From: DASWTL01 sp966250385
GTDB taxonomy: Bacteria; Bacteroidota; Bacteroidia; Sphingobacteriales; Sphingobacteriaceae
Length of the DNA stretch: 64,000 nt
NCBI GenBank assembly: GCA_966250385.1
Contig: CBINHC010000011.1
Span: 62,001-126,000, forward strand
Direction: 5' to 3'
Shown: positions 33,312 to 42,392 of the stretch, in pieces
Numbering within the stretch: the stretch's first letter is position 1
Layout: each line of letters begins with the position of its first letter
Notes under the pieces: generated by a model
Told to the model about the DNA's origin: nothing
Seen by the model: only the letters and a program-made list of their open reading frames with translations
Database searches by the model: none
Position numbers and translations under genes: made by a program

Positions 33312-33716
33312 TCATCCGATCATGACACCCGGTTTGTTGACAACGGGTATGCGGATCAGATTGGACTCAACAATACTTTCAGGCAGGAATATAAATTTCT
33401 TGTCGAAAATGGTCCCGTTGATGTAAAAGCTGAGCCAGTATTCATTCGTCAGTCCGAAGACCTGCTCATCGATTGCCTCGATGAGCGCGAAGTCTTTGCC
33501 GCCGACATCGCCGATGGAGTGCCGCAGGACAGAGGTCTTCACTTCCCGGCCGTCTTTCTGGCCATACCCCTTTGAGCTGACCAGCACCGTCCGGATAGGC
33601 TGTTCCTTCAGGTTGACCAGGTAGACATTCCAGACTTTGGATTCCGGGGATTCTTCCTCCAGGACGACCGCGATCGAAATGTCCTCTACGATATTTTCGG
33701 GAAGGTCCTTTTTCAT
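33312..33716 (-). CDS. Conserved hypothetical protein
   Basis: A 134-residue, beta-rich cytoplasmic protein (MKKDLPENIVEDISIAVVLEEESPESKVWNVYLVNLKEQPIRTVLVSSKGYGQKDGREVKTSVLRHSIGDVGGKDFALIEAIDEQVFGLTNEYWLSFYINGTIFDKKFIFLPE). It has no signal peptide or catalytic motif. The even spacing of hydrophobic strands and its typical codon use support a real gene; proteins like it occur widely next to topA or rnr in related bacteria, as far as I recall. It begins 50 bp after the topA stop and may share its transcript. Function unknown. Confidence 0.75.
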   Translation of the reverse strand: MKKDLPENIVEDISIAVVLEEESPESKVWNVYLVNLKEQPIRTVLVSSKGYGQKDGREVKTSVLRHSIGDVGGKDFALIEAIDEQVFGLTNEYWLSFYINGTIFDKKFIFLPESIVESNLIRIPVVNKPGVMIG

Positions 33717-33766
33717 TGCTTCGCTTGCTATGATTCCGTCTTTAGTTATTTGGGCTCGTCAGATGC

Positions 33767-36355
33767 CTATTTCTTTTTAACCACCTTTTTTGTTGCGGTT
33801 GCCCTTTTTACCGTAGCCGTAGTTTTTTTTGCCGCCGCTTTCTTTCCTTTCGGTTCAAAAGCGTCCGGGACCTGTTCTGTGATGAGGTTCTTCACGTCCT
33901 CCAGGGAGAGCGCGGCCAGTTCCTCAGGCGTGAACTTTTCGTTCGTCGCTTTATTGCGCCCCAGCTTAAGCATCTGCTTGCCAAAGCGGATAAACGGTCC
34001 CCACCGGCCGTTCTCAATGGCAATCTTTTCCTTTTCCCAGGTCTGAATGTAGCGGTTGTTCTCTTTTTCGATTTTCTTGCTGATCAGCTCGTCGATATCC
34101 TTCTGGGACAGGTTATCGAAATTGTAGGCCCGCGGTACGTTGATGAACAGGTCCTTCCATTTGATAAAGGGACCGAACCGGCCTTTTCCCTTGGAAACCG
34201 GTTCACCCTGGTAATGGGCGATCGGTGCATCTGCGGACTGCTTCTCCTCAATCAGTGCGATGGCCCGTTCCATATCGATGGTCAGCGGATCTTCGCCCTT
34301 GGGCACCGAAATGTAGGCATCGCCCCATTTTACATACGGACCGAACCGGCCTACGCCAACGGACACTTCCTTTCCCTGGTATTCGTCCAGGCTGAACGGA
34401 AGCCTGAAGAGCTCCAGTGCCTCCTCCAGGGTGATCGTCTCCACGGACTGGGTACGGAGCAGGCTTGCGTAACGCGGCTTTTCCTCGTCATCGTTCTCGC
34501 CGATCTGCACCAGCGGACCGTATTTTCCGACCTTGGTGTAAACTTTCTTGCCTGTAGCCGGGTCAATGCCCAGTTCGCGTTCGCCGCTGGCACGCTCGGC
34601 AGTTTGGATGGTGTTCTCTACTTCTTTATGGAACGGGCTGTAAAACCGGTCGATCATGTTCGTCCAGTCCTTTAGTCCCTGGGCAATCTCGTCAAACTCC
34701 TTTTCAACGGTCGCCGTGAAATTGAAATCGACGATCCCCTTGAAATGTTCAACCAGGAAATCATTCACTACCGCGCCGATGTCGGTCGGAAACAGCTTTC
34801 CCTTTTCAGCGCCGGTGATCTCAGTCCGTTCTTCCGAGGTGATTTTCCCGTCTTTCAGGGTGAGTACCTGGAACTTCCGGGGCTTGCCGTCCCGGTCTTC
34901 CTTCACCACGTACCCGCGGTTCTGAATGGTTGAAATGGTCGGGGCATAAGTGGAAGGCCGGCCGATGCCGAGCTCTTCGAGTTTTTTGACCAGGCTGGCC
35001 TCCGTATAGCGGGCCGGCGGGCGGCTGTACCTTTCGGTAGCCGAAATCTCGCGTAGTTGCAGCGGCTGGTTCACGGCCAGAGGCGGCAGAATAGTGTTGT
35101 CTGCGTTCTCGTCGAGGCTGATTTCGGTCTCCTCGTCAGAAGATTCCATATAGACCTTCAGGAAGCCGTCGAACTTCATGACTTCGCCGTTGGCGACGAA
35201 TTCTTCCTGCCGGCCGGAGATGCTGATCCGGGCGGTGGTCTTCTCGAACTGCGCTTCCGCCATTTGTGAGGCGATCGCCCTTTTCCAGATCAGTTCGTAT
35301 AAGCGCTTCTCAGCGGCATCGCCCTGGATGGTATGTTGTTCAAAATAGGTCGGGCGGATCGCTTCGTGCGCTTCCTGTGCGCCGGCCGTCTTGGTTTTGA
35401 ATTTTCGTTCCTGGTGGTACCGGGCACCATAAGCGGAATGGATCTCCGCGGAAGCCGCCTTCAGGGCGGTATCCGACAGGTTGACCGAGTCGGTACGCAT
35501 ATAGGTGATATTTCCGTGCTCGTACAGCTTCTGCGCGATCGACATGGTCCTGCCCACCGAAAATCCGAGTTTCCGGCTGGCCTCCTGCTGCAGGGTAGAG
35601 GTGGTGAACGGCGGCGCGGGATTGCGTTTCGAGGGCCGGGTATCCAGTGCGCGGACCGCGAAGGCGGCTCCGGTACACCCCTGCAGGAAAGACTCTGCTT
35701 CCGGCCTGGTCTCATAACGCTGGGGTAATTCAGCCCGGAACAGTTCCCGCTGGTTTCCGGTATGGAATATGGCCACGATCTTGAATGCAGCCGAGGGGGT
35801 GAACCGGTTGATCTCGCGTTCCCGGTCCACGATCAGCCGCACAGCAACCGACTGCACCCGGCCCGCGGAGAGCGAAGGTTTTACCTTCTTCCACAGCACC
35901 GGCGAGAGTTCGAAACCGACCAGCCGGTCCAGAACCCGGCGTGCCTGCTGGGCATTGACCAGGTTGTAGTCGATGGTACGCGGCGTTTCGATTGCTTTCA
36001 GGATGGCCGGTTTGGTGATTTCATGAAAAACGATCCGCCGGGTATTGTCTTCTTTGAGATTCAGGGTCTCAAACAGGTGCCATGAAATGGCCTCTCCCTC
36101 GCGGTCCTCATCGGATGCGAGCCAGACGGTCTCGGCTTCCTTAGCCAGTTTCTTAAGTTCATTAACGACCGCCTTCTTATCTGCGGGGACTTCATATTTC
36201 TGGGCGAAATTGTTTTTGGTATCGATCGCATCATCGGTTTTGACCAAATCGCGGATATGACCGTAGCTGGATTTCACCAGGAAATCTTTACCCAGATACC
36301 CTTCGATCGTTTTGGCCTTCGCCGGAGACTCTACAATAAGCAAGTTTTTCGCCAT
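33767..36355 (-). CDS. topA: DNA topoisomerase I
   Basis: The 862-residue type IA topoisomerase starts with a Toprim domain (LLIVESPAKAKTIEGYLG, then SDEDREGEAISWHL). The active-site Tyr is in GNITYMRTDSVNLS. The C-terminal part has four topoisomerase C-terminal repeats (KYGPLVQIG, GRFGPYVKWG, GRFGPFIKWKD, GRWGPFIRFGKQ) instead of zinc fingers, then a Lys/Ala/Thr-rich tail of about 30 residues. It relaxes negative supercoils. The repeat-type C-terminus and basic tail are usual for Bacteroidota TopA. The 252-bp region up to mnmA carries its promoter, not located precisely. Confidence 0.97.
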   Translation of the reverse strand: MAKNLLIVESPAKAKTIEGYLGKDFLVKSSYGHIRDLVKTDDAIDTKNNFAQKYEVPADKKAVVNELKKLAKEAETVWLASDEDREGEAISWHLFETLNLKEDNTRRIVFHEITKPAILKAIETPRTIDYNLVNAQQARRVLDRLVGFELSPVLWKKVKPSLSAGRVQSVAVRLIVDREREINRFTPSAAFKIVAIFHTGNQRELFRAELPQRYETRPEAESFLQGCTGAAFAVRALDTRPSKRNPAPPFTTSTLQQEASRKLGFSVGRTMSIAQKLYEHGNITYMRTDSVNLSDTALKAASAEIHSAYGARYHQERKFKTKTAGAQEAHEAIRPTYFEQHTIQGDAAEKRLYELIWKRAIASQMAEAQFEKTTARISISGRQEEFVANGEVMKFDGFLKVYMESSDEETEISLDENADNTILPPLAVNQPLQLREISATERYSRPPARYTEASLVKKLEELGIGRPSTYAPTISTIQNRGYVVKEDRDGKPRKFQVLTLKDGKITSEERTEITGAEKGKLFPTDIGAVVNDFLVEHFKGIVDFNFTATVEKEFDEIAQGLKDWTNMIDRFYSPFHKEVENTIQTAERASGERELGIDPATGKKVYTKVGKYGPLVQIGENDDEEKPRYASLLRTQSVETITLEEALELFRLPFSLDEYQGKEVSVGVGRFGPYVKWGDAYISVPKGEDPLTIDMERAIALIEEKQSADAPIAHYQGEPVSKGKGRFGPFIKWKDLFINVPRAYNFDNLSQKDIDELISKKIEKENNRYIQTWEKEKIAIENGRWGPFIRFGKQMLKLGRNKATNEKFTPEELAALSLEDVKNLITEQVPDAFEPKGKKAAAKKTTATVKRATATKKVVKKK

Positions 36356-36607
36356 TCAATATGTCGTTTTGGTGCAAATAAAATGATTAAATTAGGTAAA
36401 CCCAAATCGGATATGCCTACCTCTGTGTAAGTGTTAAGGGCGGATTTTGTTTTTCTGAAGACGGGATCCCAAATTAACTGCGTTTGATCCATAAGATACA
36501 CAAATTCCGATACCGGCCAAATATTAGCGGCGCAGTTCCGTCTTATGGCAGATGAACAGCGGTTTAGGAAGAGGGGAATGGCGAAGATCCGGCCGTCCGG
36601 CGGACCG

Positions 36608-37696
36608 CTACATCAGGAATCCGCCGCCCAGCAGGTCGTTTCCTTCATAGAACACGGCCGATTGTCCCGGGGCGATGCCGGTAACTGCATGATGGAAGTC
36701 CACAACCATGTTGTCTCCGTCCTGGATGATCGTACTCATCGATCCGGCATCCTTGTAGCGGATCTTGGTAACCGCCTCCAGCGGGGCGTCGATGCGTTCA
36801 TACTTGATCAGGTTCAGGTTCCGGACCATGGCAGCCGAGCGCTCCAGTTCTTCCTGGGTTCCCAGGACGACCGTATTGGTCTCGGGGATGATCCGGGTGA
36901 CGAACATGGGCTGGCCCAGGGCAATGCCCAGTCCTTTCCGTTGTCCGATCGTGTAGAAGGGATATCCCTGGTGTTTACCGACTACCGTTCCGTCGGTCAG
37001 AACGAAGTTACCGCCGCTCACGCGTTCATCCAGGTCTTCGACCTTATTGCGCAGGAATGCGCGGTAGTCGTTTTCAGGTACGAAGCAGATCTCATAGCTC
37101 TCGGATTTGGATGCCAGTTCGAGCTGGCCCATGTCCCGTGCCATCTGGCGAATCTCAGCCTTGGTAAAGCTACCCAGTGGGAATTTGGTACGGGACAGGT
37201 TCTCCTGGCTTACGCCCCACAGCACATAGGACTGGTCCTTGTGCTCGTCGCGACCCTTGGATATGACGTACCGGTTATTCTCCTGCAGGCGGATATTGGC
37301 GTAATGGCCGGTTGCAATAAATTCGCAGTCCAGTTTGTCGGCCCGTTTCAGCAACGCTTCCCATTTGATATGGGTATTGCAGAGTACGCATGGGTTGGGG
37401 GTTCTTCCCGCAAGGTATTCGTCAACGAAGTTATCGATGACAAAGTCACCGAATTCGCTGCGGATATCCAGGATGTAGTGCGGAAATCCATAGGCAACCG
37501 CCAGGGCCCGCGCATCGTTGATGCTGTCCAGGCTGCAGCAGCCGGTCTCCTTGGAAGAACTTCCGGAAGACGCATAGTCCCATGTCTTCATGGTGAGCCC
37601 GATCACTTCATATCCCTGTTCATGTAACATGACCGAGGCTACCGAACTGTCAACACCACCACTCATGGCTACCAGAATTCTTCCGTGCTTACTCAT
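36608..37696 (-). CDS. mnmA: tRNA-specific 2-thiouridylase MnmA
   Basis: The 362-residue protein has the PP-loop ILVAMSGGVDSSVASVMLHEQGYEVIGLTMKTWDY. The catalytic cysteines are in GRTPNPCVLCN and YEICFVPEND, and the C-terminal beta-barrel has the conserved RIRYKDAG-like strand (TKIRYKDAGSMST). It adds sulfur to U34 of tRNA-Lys, -Glu and -Gln using ATP and a persulfide relay. It lies upstream of topA on the same strand with a 252-bp gap, and diverges from the calcineurin-propeller gene. Confidence 0.96.
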   Translation of the reverse strand: MSKHGRILVAMSGGVDSSVASVMLHEQGYEVIGLTMKTWDYASSGSSSKETGCCSLDSINDARALAVAYGFPHYILDIRSEFGDFVIDNFVDEYLAGRTPNPCVLCNTHIKWEALLKRADKLDCEFIATGHYANIRLQENNRYVISKGRDEHKDQSYVLWGVSQENLSRTKFPLGSFTKAEIRQMARDMGQLELASKSESYEICFVPENDYRAFLRNKVEDLDERVSGGNFVLTDGTVVGKHQGYPFYTIGQRKGLGIALGQPMFVTRIIPETNTVVLGTQEELERSAAMVRNLNLIKYERIDAPLEAVTKIRYKDAGSMSTIIQDGDNMVVDFHHAVTGIAPGQSAVFYEGNDLLGGGFLM

Positions 37697-37714
37697 TTTT
37701 CCTAATTAAGTCTG

Positions 37715-37722
37715 CAAAGATA
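37715..37722 (-). promoter_or_regulatory. -7 box of mnmA
   Basis: On the minus strand this reads TATCTTTG, an exact TAnnTTTG match, 18 bp before the mnmA ATG. The -33 side has CTG rather than TTG. Confidence 0.45.
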
Positions 37723-37893
37723 CGGCTTTTCAGTGCTTTCAGTCATGCCTATGGTCAGGAGATGGTCACAACACGGGTTTCCAGGCCCGCCCGGGGGCAG
37801 CGTACGTTCCTTTTTGTTGCATTTTTCTGATTGGATTAGGATAATTCCTGCAAAAAACCGCAGTTTCGTAAGACGACACTTAAAATCCATTCC

Positions 37894-39732
37894 ATGAAAT
37901 TATTTTCCATGCTGATGGCTTTGCTGGCCGGCATCATCCTGAATGCTTCAGCCCAGTCATTTCAATTTGCATTTGTGACCGATACCCATGTCGGTTCCGA
38001 TACGGGGGAAGAAGATCTCCGCCGTACCATTGATGACATCAACCGGACGCCTGACCTCGACTTCGTTCTGCTTACGGGTGATATTACGGAGATGGGAACC
38101 AACGCCGAACTGAAACTGGCCGGCGAGATCATCCGGGGCCTGAAGATCCCTTATTATGTGGTTCCCGGCAATCACGATACCGGGTGGTCCGAATCGGGCG
38201 GCGTAAGCTTCATCCGGGAGTTTGGGAATGACAAGTTCCTGTTCGATCATAAAGGATACCGTTTCATCGGCTGTGCGTCCGGGCCTTATGTACGGATGTC
38301 CGACGGACATATCCCCCGGGACGCCACCGTTTGGCTGGACTCCGTACTGAATCAGACGTCCAAAGAGCAGCCGGTCGTATTCATTAATCACTATCCGCTG
38401 GATCCCGGGCTGGATAACTGGTACGAGGCGACTGACCGGCTGAAAAAATACAATACCCAGCTGGCGCTTTGCGGTCACGGGCATAACAACCGTGCAGTGA
38501 AGGCCGAAGGGATCCCTGCCACCATGGGCAGGTCAAACCTGCGGGCCAAAGCGCAGATCGGCGGCTACAATATTGTGACCATGCGCGGAGATTCGGTTTT
38601 TTTCGCGGAAAAGACGCCCGGGAAAGAACAAGCCCGCACCTGGCGGAAGCTGCCGCTGCAGCGGCAGGATTACCGGGACGCCGAGGTCTTTCCGCGGCCT
38701 CAGTTCACGGTCAACGAGCAGTATCCGGCCGCCAGAGCGGTCTGGAGCTACCATTCCAACGCCAACGTGGTTTCAACGCCCGCCCGGTATAAAGACCTTG
38801 TCATCTTCGGAAACAGCGTCGGGGAGGTGGAAGCACTGTCCCTGGGGGAAGGAAAGAAGAAATGGTCCTTCAAGACAGGCGGAGCGATCTATTCTTCGCC
38901 GGCCGTCTCTGGCAACCGGGTGATCCTCGGCTCCGGTGACGGGTTTATCTATTGTTTCAGGGGATCCGACGGAAAGCTGCTCTGGAAGACAGAAACCGCG
39001 GCTTCCGTGCTGGGAACGCCGGCCATTTCCGGAAAAACCGTCTACATCGGCGGGAGCGACGGGCACTTCCGTGCGCTGGACGTCCGCACCGGGGCGGAGC
39101 GCTGGTCCTTTGAAGGGCTGGCCGGACCTGTGGTCTGCAAGCCGACCGTTCACGGCGACCAGGTGATCTTCGGAGCCTGGGACCGGAACCTCTACGCGCT
39201 TGACAAGCGGACCGGCGTAAAGCGCTGGTCCTGGAATAACGGCAGCGCCAACCGCATGTTTTCACCCGCCATGGTGAATCCGTTGGTCTATGACGGCGTG
39301 GTTTACATAGCCGCTCCCGACCGCTACCTGAGCGCGATCGATTTCCGGACCGGCGAACTGCTGTGGCGGTCAAACGAGGCCACAGTCCGGGAATCCATCG
39401 GACTCTCGGCGGACGGAAAGCTGATCTACGGCAAGACCATGCAGGACCAGGTGGTGGCTTTCCCCACCAGGCGGACCAAGCCGGAGATCGCCTGGAAGGT
39501 CAACGCCGGTTTCGGGTATGAGCATGTGCCGTCGATGCTGATCGAAAAGAAAGGGATCGTTTACTTTGGAACCAAGAATGGTACGGTCTATGCGCTGGAC
39601 CCGCAAAGCAGGAAGGTAAGCTGGGCTCATAAGGTGGATAATTCCATGGTGAACACCGTCAACGTCATCCGTCCGGGGGAGGTTCTTTTTGCTACCATGG
39701 ACGGGGTGATCACGCTGGTAAAGGCAGATTAA
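37894..39732 (+). CDS. Exported calcineurin-type metallophosphoesterase fused to a PQQ-like beta-propeller
   Basis: The 612-residue product has a signal peptide (MKLFSMLMALLAGIILNASAQ). A metallophosphoesterase domain (about 25-260) has the metal motifs FVTDTHVG, LLTGDITEMG, VPGNHDTG, INHYPLD and CGHGHNN. From about 290 to the end there are repeated PQQ-like blades (KKWSFKTGGAIYSSPAVSGNRVILGSGDGFIYCF, LWKTETAASVLGTPAISGKTVYIGGSDGHFRALD, RWSWNNGSANRMFSPAMV). It is probably a periplasmic or surface phosphoesterase in which the propeller presents or recognises a polymer substrate; substrate unknown. Only 4 bp separate it from the glycosylase gene. Confidence 0.88.
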   Translation: MKLFSMLMALLAGIILNASAQSFQFAFVTDTHVGSDTGEEDLRRTIDDINRTPDLDFVLLTGDITEMGTNAELKLAGEIIRGLKIPYYVVPGNHDTGWSESGGVSFIREFGNDKFLFDHKGYRFIGCASGPYVRMSDGHIPRDATVWLDSVLNQTSKEQPVVFINHYPLDPGLDNWYEATDRLKKYNTQLALCGHGHNNRAVKAEGIPATMGRSNLRAKAQIGGYNIVTMRGDSVFFAEKTPGKEQARTWRKLPLQRQDYRDAEVFPRPQFTVNEQYPAARAVWSYHSNANVVSTPARYKDLVIFGNSVGEVEALSLGEGKKKWSFKTGGAIYSSPAVSGNRVILGSGDGFIYCFRGSDGKLLWKTETAASVLGTPAISGKTVYIGGSDGHFRALDVRTGAERWSFEGLAGPVVCKPTVHGDQVIFGAWDRNLYALDKRTGVKRWSWNNGSANRMFSPAMVNPLVYDGVVYIAAPDRYLSAIDFRTGELLWRSNEATVRESIGLSADGKLIYGKTMQDQVVAFPTRRTKPEIAWKVNAGFGYEHVPSMLIEKKGIVYFGTKNGTVYALDPQSRKVSWAHKVDNSMVNTVNVIRPGEVLFATMDGVITLVKAD

Positions 39733-39736
39733 GGAT

Positions 39737-40417
39737 ATGCAGACATTCGGAGAAAAGGTTCTGGCATTTTATCATTCCATTGAAACGGACTTTCCCCTGC
39801 CTGGGGGGGTGGAGGTGCTGAAGCCTTTTTCCCATCCGGCTTCCGCGGCCACCGCGGAGGCCTTTTACCGCCGGTTCTACAACGACACCCTGAAGCGGAA
39901 CTTTATTGTCGGGATCAATCCCGGACGTTTCGGAGCCGGCGTCACCGGGATCCCGTTCACCGACCCCGTCAAACTGAAGGAGTACTGCGGAATTGATCAT
40001 GACTTTCCGCCGAAAACCGAACTGTCGGCCGATTTTATCTATGCTGTGATCCGGGCATACGGAGGTGCCGGGGCATTTTACCGGAAATTCTATTTCACTT
40101 CCGTCTCACCGCTGGGCTTCACCCGTGACGGCCTGAACCTCAACTACTACGACGACCCGGCGGTCATGGCTTCTATCCGGGATCTGCAGCCCCGATGGAT
40201 GCGTGAGCAGCTCGGATTCGGGGCCAACCGCGACCGCTGCATCTGCCTGGGCAGCGGTAAGAACCTGAAACAGCTGCAGATCCTGAACAACCGGGAAAAA
40301 TTCTTTGACCAGATCGTGGTCCTGGACCATCCCAGGTTTATCATGCAGTACAAACGCAGGTTCCTGGGCGACTACGTGTCAAGGTATCTTCAGGTTCTGG
40401 ACAGCTTCAGCGACTGA
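39737..40417 (+). CDS. SMUG2-like uracil-DNA glycosylase family protein
   Basis: The 226-residue protein has the uracil-DNA-glycosylase-fold water-activating loop in FIVGINPGRFGAGVTGIPFTD, YFTSVSPLGFTRDGLNLNYYDD in the middle, and the intercalation-side HPRFIMQY near the C-terminus. These match the SMUG2 (DUF4918) group of Bacteroidota. Members of the superfamily remove uracil or deaminated purines from DNA; the specificity here is not proven. It begins 4 bp after the phosphoesterase gene, so the two share a transcript, which ends at the terminator at 40465. Confidence 0.85.
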   Translation: MQTFGEKVLAFYHSIETDFPLPGGVEVLKPFSHPASAATAEAFYRRFYNDTLKRNFIVGINPGRFGAGVTGIPFTDPVKLKEYCGIDHDFPPKTELSADFIYAVIRAYGGAGAFYRKFYFTSVSPLGFTRDGLNLNYYDDPAVMASIRDLQPRWMREQLGFGANRDRCICLGSGKNLKQLQILNNREKFFDQIVVLDHPRFIMQYKRRFLGDYVSRYLQVLDSFSD

Positions 40418-40464
40418 AACGATCCGGCGCGGCGGGTGTTCTATAAGTTCCAGCCTTGACAAGG

Positions 40465-40499
40465 TAACGGCGACCGGCTTTCCGGCCGCCGTTATTTTT
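40465..40499 (+). terminator. Rho-independent terminator after the glycosylase gene
   Basis: TAACGGC (40465-40471) pairs with GCCGTTA (40488-40494), with an inner CCGG/CCGG stem around CTTT. TTTTT follows. Confidence 0.75.
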
Positions 40500-40548
40500 A
40501 CTTTCCGCTTTACTTTCCCCGTTTTGATATTTTCCTTTGATTTGCGGG

Positions 40549-41139
40549 ATGAAACTCACAAGCATAGGTGTCTATTGCGGCGCTAACTTCAACGGGGATC
40601 CGGCGCTGGCTGCCGCCGTAGAAGAGCTGGCCCTGATATTTGCCCGGGAACAGATCCGGCTGGTTTACGGCGGCGGGAAGGTCGGGGTCATGGGCCTCAT
40701 CGCTGACGCTGTTCTGAAGCATGGCGGCCAGGCGACCGGGGTCATACCGGCTTTCCTGATGGACAAGGAGGTCGGTCATAACGGGCTCTCAGAACTGATC
40801 ATTACTTCCAATATGCATGAGCGGAAGCAGAAAATGGCGGATCTTGCGGACGGATTCCTGATCCTGCCGGGTGGTTTCGGCACGCTCGAAGAGTTTTTCG
40901 AAGTACTGACCTGGCTGCAGCTGGGCCTGCACAGCAAGCCCATCGGAGTGCTTAACCTGGATGGATTTTATGATCCCCTGTTTGCTCAGATGGACCTAAT
41001 GGTTTCCCGGAAATTCCTGAAGCCTGCCAACCGGGACCTGGTGATCAACGAAGCCGATCCGCGTGAACTCATCGCCAGGATGAGCCGGTTCACAGCCCGT
41101 CCGGACGAGGTGTGGTTCCAGGACCGGAATCTGACATAA
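40549..41139 (+). CDS. LOG-family phosphoribohydrolase (TIGR00730)
   Basis: The 196-residue Rossmann-fold protein has the family signature ILPGGFGTLEEFFEVLTWLQLG with the PGGxGTxxE motif, GGGKVGVMGLIADAVL at the nucleotide site and the conserved MHERKQKM. LOG proteins hydrolyse nucleoside 5'-monophosphates such as cytokinin-type AMP derivatives to the base and ribose 5-phosphate; they were formerly annotated as lysine decarboxylases. An in-frame TTG at 40537 is less likely than the ATG at 40549. The GroES paralogue gene follows 19 bp downstream. Confidence 0.9.
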   Translation: MKLTSIGVYCGANFNGDPALAAAVEELALIFAREQIRLVYGGGKVGVMGLIADAVLKHGGQATGVIPAFLMDKEVGHNGLSELIITSNMHERKQKMADLADGFLILPGGFGTLEEFFEVLTWLQLGLHSKPIGVLNLDGFYDPLFAQMDLMVSRKFLKPANRDLVINEADPRELIARMSRFTARPDEVWFQDRNLT

Positions 41140-41158
41140 ACCGAATATCCATAATACG

Positions 41159-41527
41159 ATGCAATTCAACGGAAACTCCCTTAAAAATCTGATCGTCGTG
41201 GGCGATCGCGTGCTGATCAAGCCGCTGAAGCCGGAAGAAAAGACCTCTACCGGTCTGTTCCTGCCACCGGGTGTGGAGGAAAAGGAAAAAGTACGCAAAG
41301 GTTATATTATTAAGGCCGGACCCGGGTATCCCGTCCCCGTACCGGCGGATGAAGGCGAGGCGTGGCGCGGGCGTGAGGAGCAGGTCAAATATATACCGCT
41401 TCAGGCCCGGGAGGGAGATCTGGCGATCTTCCTGCAGAACGCTTCCACCGAGATCATCTACCAGGGCGAGAAGTACTTCATCGTTCCCCAGGGAGCTATT
41501 CTGATGCTCGAACGGGAAGATCTTTAG
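41159..41527 (+). CDS. GroES-family co-chaperone paralogue
   Basis: The 122-residue protein has a GroES-like beta fold: VVGDRVLIKPLKPEEKTSTGLFLPPG corresponds to the mobile-loop region, VRKGYIIKAGPGYPVPVP to the barrel, GDLAIFLQNASTEIIYQGEKYFIVPQGAILML to the C-terminal strands. It is about 25 residues longer than GroES because of an insertion around GEAWRGREEQVKYIPLQ at the roof-loop position. No groEL is adjacent, so it is probably an additional GroES-like protein with a special role. It is coupled to the LOG gene by a short gap. Confidence 0.82.
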   Translation: MQFNGNSLKNLIVVGDRVLIKPLKPEEKTSTGLFLPPGVEEKEKVRKGYIIKAGPGYPVPVPADEGEAWRGREEQVKYIPLQAREGDLAIFLQNASTEIIYQGEKYFIVPQGAILMLEREDL

Positions 41528-41585
41528 TTTTCGGGGCAAACAACGAATGGGTTCGCTGGTATATTAGAAATACCTGTGAAAAACC

Positions 41586-42392
41586 ATGCTCCGTACCGTC
41601 ATATGCTGGGGTGTCGTGGTCCTGTTCGGGCTGGTCAGCTGTAGTGACAGTCTTGAATACAGCCCGAATGTGACCGGTGACCAAAACACCCCCAAAAATC
41701 TGAATGTAGTCAACCTGGACCGGCTCCGGCAAAATCCGGGGGACGACACCGTCCGTTTCATCCTGTCCGGCGATACCCAGCGGGGGTATACCGAAGCCCG
41801 TGACTTTGTAAAGCTGGCCAACCGGATACCGGGCCTGGATTTCGTCGTGATTGCCGGCGATATCTCAGATTTCGGCCTCGTTCAGGAAATGGAATGGATT
41901 ACCGGCATCTATTCCGGCCTTAATGTGCCATACGTCGGCGTGATCGGCAACCATGATATGGCTGCCAGGGGGCGGACCGTCTTTCGCCGGATCTTTGGCG
42001 ATCCTGACTATTCTTTTGTGTACCAGGGGTATAAATTCGTCTGTCTGAATACCAACAGCCGGGAGGTGTTCTTCGACGGAACGATCCCCGATCAGAGGTG
42101 GCTGGACCAGCAGATGCGTCCCGAAACCGGTGTGCGTGGATTCCTGGCCATATCTCATGTGGCGCCGTTCTCCGGCGACTTCGACCCGAATATGGAAGCC
42201 GGTTATGTAGCCGCCCTGGAGCGCCCGGGAAACTGCCTGGCCTCGCTGCATGCCCATGATCACACAGCCGGCCAGTTCCGGCCATACCCCAACCAGATCC
42301 CGTTCATCATAGCCGGGGCCATCCTGAACCGGGAATTCACCCTTATCGAGATCATCAATGGAAGTCTGCACGTGCGGGAAATCGAATTTTAA
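41586..42392 (+). CDS. Metallophosphoesterase lipoprotein
   Basis: The 268-residue product has a lipoprotein signal ending in LVSC (Cys19). The calcineurin-like domain shows SGDTQRG, VVIAGDISDFG, VIGNHDMA, AISHVAP and LHAHDH. The first motif reads D-T-Q where the classical DxH has His, a variant also seen in other Bacteroidota phosphoesterases. It is expected at the periplasmic face of the outer membrane, with unknown substrate. It is the second phosphoesterase in this 5-kb stretch. The next gene starts 35 bp inside its 3' end. Confidence 0.85.
   Translation: MLRTVICWGVVVLFGLVSCSDSLEYSPNVTGDQNTPKNLNVVNLDRLRQNPGDDTVRFILSGDTQRGYTEARDFVKLANRIPGLDFVVIAGDISDFGLVQEMEWITGIYSGLNVPYVGVIGNHDMAARGRTVFRRIFGDPDYSFVYQGYKFVCLNTNSREVFFDGTIPDQRWLDQQMRPETGVRGFLAISHVAPFSGDFDPNMEAGYVAALERPGNCLASLHAHDHTAGQFRPYPNQIPFIIAGAILNREFTLIEIINGSLHVREIEF

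Noticed and set aside
33085..33426. Plus-strand gene of 113 codons upstream of rnr
   Set aside because: It runs antisense into the conserved gene at 33312-33716 and its product looks like low-complexity random translation.
36545..37627. 360-codon open frame antisense to mnmA
   Set aside because: The opposite strand carries all MnmA motifs; long antisense frames are common in this codon usage.
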